Of a DNA stretch of 64,000 bases, positions 37,041 to 44,166 are shown one piece after another (within the stretch, counting starts at the first letter, position 1; every line of letters begins with the position of its first letter). The notes under the pieces are model-generated. The model saw only the letters and a program-made list of their open reading frames with translations, did no database searches and had not been told where the DNA came from. This DNA is from Crossiella sp. SN42. GTDB taxonomy: Bacteria > Actinomycetota > Actinomycetes > Mycobacteriales > Pseudonocardiaceae. Location of the stretch: contig NZ_JAMHIV010000036.1 of assembly GCF_023897065.1 (NCBI RefSeq), forward strand, positions 1-64,000, read 5' to 3'. The translations under genes were made by a program, and so were the position numbers.

Positions 37041-38681
37041 TCAGCTCGGGCGGGGCAGCTCGCGCTTGAGCACCTTGCCGGTGGCGTTGCGCGGCAAGGC
37101 TTCCAGGAACACCACGTCCCGTGGCACGCAGTGCCGGGCCAGGTTGGCCTTGACCAGCTCGCGCACCGCCTCGGCGTCCAGCTCGGCCTGTTCGTCGAGC
37201 ACCACGTAGGCGGCCAGCCGCTGGCCGAACTCGCGGTCCGGCACGCCGAGCACGGCCGCCTCGCGCACCTGGGGATGCCGGGCCAGCAGGTCCTCCACCT
37301 CGCGCGGGTACACGTTCTCGCCGCCGGAGACGATCATGTCGTCGTCCCGGCCCGCGACGAACAACCGGCCTGCCGGGTCCAGGTAACCGACGTCGCCGGT
37401 GCACATCATGCCGTCGCGGACCTCTTTGGACTTGCCGTTGGTGTAGCCGTCGAAGAGCAGCCCGTTGGCCACGAAGATCCGTCCGGTGCCCCCGTGCGGC
37501 ACCGGGTCGCCCGACTCGTCCAGGATCGCCAGCCGGGTGCCCAGTGGCGGTTTGCCCGCGGTGGCCGGGGCGGCGGTCAGCTCGGCCGGGGTGGCCACGC
37601 TGACCCAGGAGACCTCGGTGGAGCCGTAGAGGTTGTAGAGCACCGGCCCGAACTGGCGCTGGAACTCCACCGCGAGCTCGCCGGGCAGCGCGGAGCCGCT
37701 GGAGGCGACGATCTTCAGCTGTGCTGGGTGGTACTTGCGCAGCACCTCCGGCGGCAGCTCCAGGATGCGTTGCAGCATCACCGGAACCGCGAACAGCACC
37801 GCGCACTGCTCCTTCTCCAGGGCCTCCACTGTGGACTCCGGGTCGAACCGGCGGTGCAGCACAAGGGGACAGCCCAGCAGCAGGCCGAGCTGCAGGGCGG
37901 CCAGGCCCCAGGTGTGGAACATGGGCGCGGCCACCAGCAGCCGCTGCCCGTAGCGCAGCGGGATCCGGGACAGCAGGGTGGCCGCGGAGAACAGGCCGTG
38001 CACCTCGGGCCTGCGCGCGCCCTTGGGCGTGCCGGTGGTGCCGGAGGTGAGCACGATGACCCGGCCGTGCGCCGAGGGCACCGGCAGTTCGGTGGCGGGG
38101 GAGGACTCGATCAGCGACTCGATCGTCTCGCTGCGGGTCTTCTCATCCGGCCAGGCGGTCACCCGGCGCACCCCGCGCGGGGCCTTGGCCAGCAGCGGGC
38201 GGAACTCCGCGTCGGCCACCACCAGGCTGATGTCCTCCTCCTTGAGCACCGCGCCGACCTGGGCCGCGGACGCGCCGGTGTTGAGCAGCACCAGGTGCAC
38301 GCCGAGCTTGCCCGCGGCGACCATGGACTCGACCAGGCCGCGGTGGTTGCGGCAGAGCACGGCCAGCTTGTCCCCGGTGGCCAGGCCCAGCCCGGCCAGG
38401 CCGTGCGCCAGCCTGGTGCTGCGGGTGTCCACCTCGGCCCAGGTCAGGGTGCCCAGCTCGTCGATGATCGCGGGGGCGTCCGGGTGGCGGTGCGCGCCGA
38501 CCGCGTAGCCGCCGGGCAGGGTCAGCGACCAGCGGCGCAGCGCGCGGGCCATCTGGTAGAGCCGGTCGGGGCGGACCGGCATGACGATTCCGGTGCGGGC
38601 CAGCACCAGCAGGCCGAGCAGGCTGGTGCCGCATTGACCGAGTAGTCGGCGGGCGGTGGCGACCACGGTGGTCACGCTCAA
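37041..38681 (-). CDS. Acyl-CoA synthetase (FadD-like, AMP-forming)
   Basis: 546-residue ANL-superfamily ligase. Motifs are A3 LTSGTTGTPKGARRP, A5 NLYGSTEVSW, A7 MCTGDVGYLD, A8 GRDDDMIVSGGENVYPREVE, and A10 LPRNATGKVLKRE with the catalytic Lys. This is the long-chain fatty acyl-CoA ligase pattern rather than NRPS adenylation. It follows the fatty acyl-CoA reductase gene by 19 bp. Together they could activate a fatty acid and reduce it to an alcohol, for instance for wax esters or lipid tails. Confidence 0.92.
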   Translation of the reverse strand: MSVTTVVATARRLLGQCGTSLLGLLVLARTGIVMPVRPDRLYQMARALRRWSLTLPGGYAVGAHRHPDAPAIIDELGTLTWAEVDTRSTRLAHGLAGLGLATGDKLAVLCRNHRGLVESMVAAGKLGVHLVLLNTGASAAQVGAVLKEEDISLVVADAEFRPLLAKAPRGVRRVTAWPDEKTRSETIESLIESSPATELPVPSAHGRVIVLTSGTTGTPKGARRPEVHGLFSAATLLSRIPLRYGQRLLVAAPMFHTWGLAALQLGLLLGCPLVLHRRFDPESTVEALEKEQCAVLFAVPVMLQRILELPPEVLRKYHPAQLKIVASSGSALPGELAVEFQRQFGPVLYNLYGSTEVSWVSVATPAELTAAPATAGKPPLGTRLAILDESGDPVPHGGTGRIFVANGLLFDGYTNGKSKEVRDGMMCTGDVGYLDPAGRLFVAGRDDDMIVSGGENVYPREVEDLLARHPQVREAAVLGVPDREFGQRLAAYVVLDEQAELDAEAVRELVKANLARHCVPRDVVFLEALPRNATGKVLKRELPRPS

Positions 38682-38700
38682 CTCCTTCGGCAGGTGCTGA

Positions 38701-40605
38701 TCAGACGGCGCCCAGGCGATAGATCACGTTCATCACCCGGTCCACCGCCTTGGGGGCAATGGCGTAGGAGGCAGCGCCGAGCGTGCCCACCGGCAGGGAG
38801 ATCCTGGTGGGCCGCTTGATCAGCGCTTTCAGCACGAGGTTGGCGGCCTGTTCCGGGGAGGCCGCTGGCAGCCGCCGGTAGACCTTGGTCGGTTCGATCA
38901 TGGGCGTGCGCACCAGCGGCATGTGCACGGTGGTGAAGGTGATCCCGTTGCCGTGCGCCTCGGCACTGGCCACCCTGGTGAAGGCGTCCAGCGCGGCCTT
39001 GGAGGCCAGGTAGGCGGCGAAGCGCGGGGTGCCGACCTGGGTGCCCTGGGTGGAGATGTTGACGATGTGGCCGAACCGGCGCGCGGTCATGTGCGGCAGC
39101 AGGCCGAGGATGAGCCGGACCGGGGCGTGGTAGTTGATCGCCATGGTCCGCTCGAAGTCGTGCTGCCGGTCGGTGGAGCGCAGCAGCGAGCGGCGGATCG
39201 ACCGCCCGGCGTTGTTGACCAGCATGTCCACCGCCTCGTGCTGGGCGAGCACGTCCTTGAGCATGGCCCGCACCGCCTCGGCGTCGGTGAGGTCGCAGGG
39301 GTAGGTGAACGCGGTGCCCCCGGCCGAGGTGATCTCCTCGCGCACCTGGGCCAGCTCCTCCGCGCGCCGGGCCACCAGCAGCGGGATGCCGCCGTGCCGG
39401 GCGACCGCGAGCGCGGTGGCCCTGCCGATGCCGGAGGAGGCGCCGGTGATCATCACGGTCCGCCCGCCGAGCGCGCCCCCGGAGCGGGGACGGCGGGCCC
39501 GGTCCGGGTCGAGGTGGTCACGCCAGTACCGCCAGAGCGTGTCCGAGTACTCGCGGAGTTCAGGCACCCGCAGGCCGCTGCCGGCCAGCGCGCCCTGGGT
39601 GGCGGTGCTGTCGAAGGTGGCGGTCAGGGTCAGGTGCGGCAGCGCTTCCGCTGGCACGCCGAGCCGCTCGAACACCAGCTTCGCGCCGGGGACGCGTTCG
39701 GCGGCGCGGCTGAGCGCGCGCAGGCCCCGGTCGCTGAGCGCGCGCAGCGGCGCGGAGAGCGGACCGGGCAGGGAGAACGCCATCGTTGGCGCGCCCGCGA
39801 CCGCGGCGAAGGCGTTGTAGACCTCGGTGATCGGCTGCGGGCGCGGCGAGGTCAGGTGGAAGGTCCGGCCGGGCGGGTGCGCGGCGTGCGCGAGGTGGTC
39901 GATGGCGTCCACCACGTAGTCCACCGGCACCACGTTGGTCGCGCCGAGGTCCGCGCCGACCAGCGGCAACCGGCTGGGCAGCTTGGCCAGCCGGGCGAAG
40001 GTGGGGAAGAAGAAGTACGGCCCGTCCACCTTGTCGATCTCCCCGGTCCGGGAGTCGCCGACCACCACCGCGGGCCGGTAGATCCGCCACGGCACCGCGT
40101 GCTGGGAGCGCACGATCTGCTCGGCGGCGAACTTGGTCGCGTGGTACGGCGAGGCGAACCGCTGGCCCAGGTCGAAGTCCTGCTCGGTGAACACGCCGCG
40201 GTGCTCGCCGGCCACGGCCACCGAGGACACGTGGTGCAGCCAGGACACCGCGAGCTCGGCGGCCAGGTCGACCACGCGCTGGGTGCCGTCCACGTTGACC
40301 GCGCTGTTGTGCTCCTCGGTGGCGGTGAGGTCGTAGACCGCGCCCAGGTGCAGCAGGTGGTCGATCCCGCCGGCCAGCCGCCTGCGGTCCACGTCGCTGA
40401 GGCCGAGTCCGTCCTCGGCCAGGTCGCCCAGCACCGGCATGACCAGCTCCCGCCGCGGCCAGCGGGCCGCGATCCGGTCGAGCTTGTCCTGTGAGGCCGG
40501 TCTGACCAGCACGTATACCCGGTCGCAGGTCTCGCGGGCGAGTAGCCGCTCGACCAGCGCACTGCCAAGGAACCCGGTAGCCCCGGTCACGAAGTAGGTG
40601 CTCAC
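38701..40605 (-). CDS. Two-domain fatty acyl-CoA reductase (AcrA1/FcrA-like)
   Basis: 634 residues joining two Rossmann reductase domains. The N-terminal half is an extended SDR (VTGATGFLGSALVE, YHATKFAAE). The C-terminal half is a classical SDR (TGASSGIGRAT, LVNNAGRSIRRSL, and YLASKAALDAF). This fusion matches bacterial fatty acyl-CoA reductases such as mycobacterial AcrA1 and the Marinobacter enzyme, which turn acyl-CoA to aldehyde then alcohol with NADPH. GTG 40605 has GGGAGG 6 nt upstream and gives the usual STYFVTGATG start. Probably co-transcribed with the downstream acyl-CoA ligase; a perfect palindrome lies upstream. Confidence 0.88.
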   Translation of the reverse strand: MSTYFVTGATGFLGSALVERLLARETCDRVYVLVRPASQDKLDRIAARWPRRELVMPVLGDLAEDGLGLSDVDRRRLAGGIDHLLHLGAVYDLTATEEHNSAVNVDGTQRVVDLAAELAVSWLHHVSSVAVAGEHRGVFTEQDFDLGQRFASPYHATKFAAEQIVRSQHAVPWRIYRPAVVVGDSRTGEIDKVDGPYFFFPTFARLAKLPSRLPLVGADLGATNVVPVDYVVDAIDHLAHAAHPPGRTFHLTSPRPQPITEVYNAFAAVAGAPTMAFSLPGPLSAPLRALSDRGLRALSRAAERVPGAKLVFERLGVPAEALPHLTLTATFDSTATQGALAGSGLRVPELREYSDTLWRYWRDHLDPDRARRPRSGGALGGRTVMITGASSGIGRATALAVARHGGIPLLVARRAEELAQVREEITSAGGTAFTYPCDLTDAEAVRAMLKDVLAQHEAVDMLVNNAGRSIRRSLLRSTDRQHDFERTMAINYHAPVRLILGLLPHMTARRFGHIVNISTQGTQVGTPRFAAYLASKAALDAFTRVASAEAHGNGITFTTVHMPLVRTPMIEPTKVYRRLPAASPEQAANLVLKALIKRPTRISLPVGTLGAASYAIAPKAVDRVMNVIYRLGAV

Positions 40606-40633
40606 CGCCACCTCCCTTGGCGGTGATTCTGAC

Positions 40634-40657
40634 ACTACCTACTCGCGAGTAGCTAGT
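40634..40657. promoter_or_regulatory. Palindromic operator (TetR-type) before the reductase operon
   Basis: Perfect 14-bp palindrome CTACTCGCGAGTAG (40639-40652) within a 24-bp near-palindrome, 29-52 bp before the reductase start. Size and symmetry fit a TetR-family site controlling lipid genes. No TetR gene is in the window. Confidence 0.65.
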
Positions 40658-40666
40658 CCCAGTTGC

Positions 40667-41191
40667 TCATTGGTCCACCCGAAGCTCAAGAACCTGGCCC
40701 TGCCAAGCCTCCACCTGAACCGATTCCACCGGCGTAAACCCAGCCCGCACGTAGTACTGGACCAGTGCCCCGCCGCCGCCTGCCCAGCAGTCCACCCGGA
40801 CCTTCTTCAGTCCCAGTCGGACGGCCTCGGCCCGCGCGTCGGCCAGCAGCGCGGCCCCCGCGCCCCTGGCGTCCGGGGTGCGGCGGCCGACCAGTCCCAT
40901 CACGTACAGCTCGGGTTCGGTGGCGGGGGAGACGTAGGCGGGCGCGGGTCCGACCGAGCTCACCGCCAGGGTCAGCCCGTCCCGCTCGGCCACCCGCAGC
41001 GCGCCGGCCTCGGCCCAGCCGCGGACCTGCTGGACGCGCTGCGGGATGGCGGAGAAGGGGGCGGTGCCCCACTGGCCGGTGCGGCCGCGTTCGGTCAGCC
41101 AGCGCACGGCGTCGTCGAAGAGCGCCAGCATCGTGTCCGCGTCCCTGACCGTGCCGCGCCGCACGGTCAGGGTCCCCCAGATCTCTGTCAT
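40667..41191 (-). CDS. GNAT-family N-acetyltransferase
   Basis: 174 residues of GNAT fold. The acetyl-CoA loop reads RRTPDARGAGAALLADAR, followed by a beta-strand/helix LKKVRVDCWAGGGGALVQYY and the C-terminal RAGFTPVESV. ATG 41191 has GGAG 5 nt upstream. It follows the 66-residue gene with a TAG/ATG junction (TAGTGATG), so the two are coupled. Substrate unknown. Confidence 0.85.
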   Translation of the reverse strand: MTEIWGTLTVRRGTVRDADTMLALFDDAVRWLTERGRTGQWGTAPFSAIPQRVQQVRGWAEAGALRVAERDGLTLAVSSVGPAPAYVSPATEPELYVMGLVGRRTPDARGAGAALLADARAEAVRLGLKKVRVDCWAGGGGALVQYYVRAGFTPVESVQVEAWQGQVLELRVDQ

Positions 41192-41193
41192 CA

Positions 41194-41394
41194 CTACTCC
41201 GTAGTCACCGCCGCGTAGATGGCCGCCTCGCGTAGGGCGGCCCGTAACCGTCCCACCTCCAGTGGCTCCAGCACAGCGGCTTCGCCAGGTGGCGCGACGA
41301 TCACGACCGAGCCCTGCTTGACGAAGACGGTCAGCTCACGTCTCCGCCCAGCCACGTCCCGGCACCACACCTGCCATTCCCGTCGGACAACCAC
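41194..41394 (-). CDS. Conserved small protein, unknown
   Basis: About 66 residues from GTG 41394 (VVRREWQVWCRD), with GGAGG about 9 nt upstream. The open frame extends further upstream without a better start. It contains ELTVFVKQGSVVIVAPPGEAAVLEP and a C-terminal RLRAALREAA helix. No family recognised. It is the first gene of a small leftward operon with the GNAT gene. Confidence 0.55.
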   Translation of the reverse strand: MVVRREWQVWCRDVAGRRRELTVFVKQGSVVIVAPPGEAAVLEPLEVGRLRAALREAAIYAAVTTE

Positions 41395-41556
41395 GGCCCC
41401 CGACCTCCAGCCTTGCCGTCTCACGTCCAAGGACGCTCGCGGAACCGGGACGTCTCGGGTCGCGCTTCGTGACGCACCTTCGCGCAGGTTTCTTGCTCCG
41501 TTCGCCCACTTGACCGATAGAGGTATCGACAGGGTGACCCAGCACACTCATCCTTG

Positions 41557-42513
41557 ATGCCCATGCGAACCCGAACGCTTCTCACGTTCCTGCTGGTCCT
41601 GGGCGTCACCGCAGCGCTGACCCCCATGGCGCAGGCCGAGCAGCAGTTCCCCCGGATCGCCAGCCACAACGTCTTCCTGTTCTCCAAGTTGATCTACCCC
41701 AACTGGGGCCAGGACCAGCGCGCCGACCTCCTCGACAGCCAGGCCGTCCTGGCCGGCCAAGACGTCGTCGTCCTCCAGGAGGCCTTCGACAACTCCTCCT
41801 CCGAGCGCCTGTTCACCAACCTGTCCGACCCCTACCCCCACCGCACCCCCGTGGTAGGCCGGAGCAAGGCAGGCTGGGACACCACCCGAGGCGACTACAC
41901 CGACCTGTACCCCGAGGACGGCGGCGTGGCCATCCTCAGCCGCTGGCCCATCACGGAACGGGTCCAGCACGTCTACAAACCAAAATGCGGCACCGACGCC
42001 CTCTCCGCCAAGGGCTTCGCCCACGCCAAGATCAACTCACCCACCGGCCCGGTGCACGTCCTGGGTACCCACCTGCAAGCCGACGACGGCGGCTGCAACG
42101 GCAAGGCCCCGGAAGTCCGCGCCGCTCAGCTGGCCGAACTGGCCGCCTACATCCGCGAGCGCAACATCCCGGCAAGCGAACCGGTGATCGTGGCGGGCGA
42201 TCTGAACGTCGTCCTGGGCACCCCGGAACACGCAGCGGCCCTGGTGACCCTCAACGCCAACGCCCCGGCGCACACCGGCCACCCGTACTCCTACGACCCG
42301 CAGACAAACTCCATCGCCAAGGACCGGGACGCGACCGGCCCTCGGCAGCAACTCGACTACGTGCTCCTGGTGAAGGGCCACCGGGGCCCGGCGAACTGGG
42401 TCAACGAGACCCGCGCGATCCACTCTCCTAAGTGGACAGTGAAGTCGTGGGGCAAGGAGCACACGTACACCGACTACTCCGACCATTACCCGGTGTTCGC
42501 GACAGGAAGCTAG
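41557..42513 (+). CDS. Secreted sphingomyelinase-like endonuclease/exonuclease/phosphatase-fold hydrolase
   Basis: About 318 residues with a signal peptide (RTLLTFLLVLGVTAALTPMAQA). The mature part has the DNase I-like metal-dependent fold of bacterial neutral sphingomyelinases: IASHNVFLF, VVVLQEAF (metal Glu), VHVLGTHLQA, VIVAGDLNV (Asp-x-Asn), LDYVL and SDHYPV (catalytic Asp-His). Such enzymes cleave sphingomyelin or related phosphodiesters. No ribosome binding site is clear. Starts at 41554 (TTG), 41557 and 41563 (ATG) are all possible. It is followed by the long-hairpin region. Confidence 0.83.
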   Translation: MPMRTRTLLTFLLVLGVTAALTPMAQAEQQFPRIASHNVFLFSKLIYPNWGQDQRADLLDSQAVLAGQDVVVLQEAFDNSSSERLFTNLSDPYPHRTPVVGRSKAGWDTTRGDYTDLYPEDGGVAILSRWPITERVQHVYKPKCGTDALSAKGFAHAKINSPTGPVHVLGTHLQADDGGCNGKAPEVRAAQLAELAAYIRERNIPASEPVIVAGDLNVVLGTPEHAAALVTLNANAPAHTGHPYSYDPQTNSIAKDRDATGPRQQLDYVLLVKGHRGPANWVNETRAIHSPKWTVKSWGKEHTYTDYSDHYPVFATGS

Positions 42514-42546
42514 CGAGGGGCTGGCTTTTCAAAACCTGTCCGAAGT

Positions 42547-42704
42547 CTTGAGGTTCCCCATGCCCGTCAACCTGGAGACATCGCACCACATCCCAGCGAG
42601 CAGACGCTCACAGCAACCGCCGCCAAAGCCACGCAACGTGACGGCGGCTGCTCGCTGGGATGTGGTTCGATTTCGGAAGGTTGACGGGCATGGGGAACCT
42701 CAAG
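42547..42704. repeat. Long interrupted hairpin 1
   Basis: Outer arms of 27 bp are perfect (42547-42573 with 42678-42704). A symmetric 11 x 11 nt internal loop follows, then perfect 19-bp inner arms (42585-42603 with 42648-42666) and a 44-nt terminal loop. Loop segment 42615-42644 is the reverse complement of the loop of hairpin 3 at 28 of 30 positions. It starts 34 bp after the sphingomyelinase-like stop. Confidence 0.9.
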
Positions 42705-42720
42705 ACCCGCTTGCGTCTCT

Positions 42721-42863
42721 GCTTTTGACTTTCCCCCCCCATGCTTTGATCTCTGCCCGTCCGGCGAGGACGCTCTTGATCTTCGCTCTTGGTTTAACCC
42801 CGAAGATCAAAAGCGTCCTCGCCGGACGGGCAGACCCCCGGAGGGGTGGGACAAGTCAAAAGC
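42721..42863. repeat. Long interrupted hairpin 2
   Basis: Outer arms GCTTTTGACT / AGTCAAAAGC (10 bp), internal loops of 21 and 19 nt, then 34-bp inner arms (42752-42785 with 42801-42834) with one mismatch, and a 15-nt loop. It stands midway between hairpins 1 and 3. Confidence 0.9.
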
Positions 42864-42925
42864 CGGGACAAGCAGGTTGCGGGGCTGAGCAGGTTGCCGG
42901 GGCCGATTCCAGCGTGCTCGCGACC

Positions 42926-43076
42926 CTCTCGTCTTCTCCGTACGACCTTCCGACAGCAAACCACACCTCCCCACCCGGCCCCCGTCACGTTGCGAGGCCT
43001 TGGCGGCGGTTTGTGTTGCAGGGCCGGGTGGGGAGGCGCGGTCAGCAGTCTCCAGGCCGTACGGAGAAGACGAGAG
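42926..43076. repeat. Long interrupted hairpin 3
   Basis: Outer arms of 23 bp with one mismatch (42926-42948 with 43054-43076), a symmetric 17 x 17 nt internal loop, perfect 16-bp inner arms (42966-42981 with 43021-43036), and a 39-nt loop. Loop segment 42982-43011 is complementary to the hairpin 1 loop, while the stems of the two are unrelated. Confidence 0.9.
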
Positions 43077-43269
43077 GCCCGCTTTGTGGGTTTTCACCCC
43101 GGGCTAACCCTCGGTATCCCTCGGATGGCGCGTTCCTTCCCACCATCGTTGCCACCCATCCGAGTGGTCTCCGCGTCCCCTGCTTGCCGCTCCCTCCGCT
43201 CCCCGGTACGTATGCCAACACCCCGCCCCACCGGGGTACCACCACACCTCCTGCCGCAAGGACGCGGAC

Positions 43270-44166
43270 ATGTCTTCTGCTGACCTGGCGCGCCGGGCTT
43301 TCCTTGCCCGGATTGGCGTTCTGGGTGCGGTCACCGGTGCGGGGGTGTTGTTGCCGCCCGTGCTGGGCGCCACGCCCGCCGCTGTCGCCGCGCCGCCGTT
43401 GCCCATCCTCGTTGACCTGCTTCGCCCGATCCTCGCTGAGCTGGCGCGGGACACCCTCAACGGCCTGACCACCTTTGTGGTGCCCGGTCCGGACGGCTAC
43501 TCCCGCGCCCAGGGCACGCCCGTCTCGAGTCCCGGGGCGATGGAGATGGGCGCCACCGACTTCATGATCGAGGCGCTTGACCACTTCGTGCCGTTTCCCG
43601 ATCAGCTGGCCAAGCCGCTGTCCATGGCCTTTGTCACCGCTCTCGCGGACACCGGGATCAAGCTGCCGGACAGCCTGCTCGGGTTGATCGACCTGCAAGT
43701 GTCCACATTGGACAAGGCTCTCGCGCTCGTCTTGCAGAACGACGAAACCCTTCCACTCTCCCTGGTGATCGCGTTGCTACTCAACCTGTTGGCGACGCAG
43801 GTGAACCCACTCGCGCTCAACGGGCCGTTCCTCTCTCCTTTCGCTCGGTTGTCCTTTGCGGACAAGGCCAAAGCGTTCGCGTTGCTGGAGGGGCCGGATG
43901 CGGATTTGGTGGCGTTGCTGGATCAGAACTTGCCGCAGCCGTTGCGGGGGAGTGTGTCCGGGCTGTTGAAGTTCGTGGGTGGGGCGCTGCTGGAGTTTCC
44001 CGCGTTCGGGGCCTACTCCGAGTGGAAGGTCTTCGACAAGCGGACCAAGAAGCTGCGGGCGCGGCCCGTTGGCTGGCAGTTGACCGGGTACCAGCCGGCC
44101 GGTCCGGTTGAGGGCTGGGACGACTTCCGTGGGTACTACCAGGGTCGAACCTCGGTGGAGGACTGA
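43270..44166 (+). CDS. Tat-exported protein, likely partner of the GMC oxidoreductase
   Basis: 298 residues with a twin-arginine leader (ARRAFLARIGVLGAVTGAGV). The mature part is mostly helical and leucine-rich, without cofactor motifs, and ends with SEWKVFDKRTKKLRARPVGWQ. Its stop overlaps the start of the GMC oxidoreductase by one base (TGATG). In actinomycetes such Tat proteins commonly precede GMC dehydrogenases, probably as a small subunit that carries the flavoenzyme across the membrane. No enzyme family recognised. Confidence 0.72.
   Translation: MSSADLARRAFLARIGVLGAVTGAGVLLPPVLGATPAAVAAPPLPILVDLLRPILAELARDTLNGLTTFVVPGPDGYSRAQGTPVSSPGAMEMGATDFMIEALDHFVPFPDQLAKPLSMAFVTALADTGIKLPDSLLGLIDLQVSTLDKALALVLQNDETLPLSLVIALLLNLLATQVNPLALNGPFLSPFARLSFADKAKAFALLEGPDADLVALLDQNLPQPLRGSVSGLLKFVGGALLEFPAFGAYSEWKVFDKRTKKLRARPVGWQLTGYQPAGPVEGWDDFRGYYQGRTSVED

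Larger units (their letters stand above)
42514..43269. other. Apparently non-coding region holding three long hairpins
   Basis: 756 bp with no credible gene. Several open frames cross it, but they are low-complexity readings of the inverted repeats with no ribosome binding site or motif. Besides the three large hairpins it holds a smaller 9-bp stem (CTCGGATGG 43120-43128 with CCATCCGAG 43156-43164) before the Tat-protein gene. Confidence 0.75.

Noticed and set aside
42547-42704. Simple rho-independent terminator of the sphingomyelinase-like gene
   Set aside because: Arms are far longer than needed, there is no T run, and the loop is conserved in a second hairpin; termination may be a side effect but does not explain the structure.
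42547-43076. CRISPR array
   Set aside because: The repeats are inverted, not regularly spaced direct repeats, and no cas genes are in the window.
42548-43468. 306-residue plus-strand frame across the hairpin region
   Set aside because: It reads both arms of the inverted repeats, has no ribosome binding site or motif, and overlaps the Tat-protein gene in another frame.
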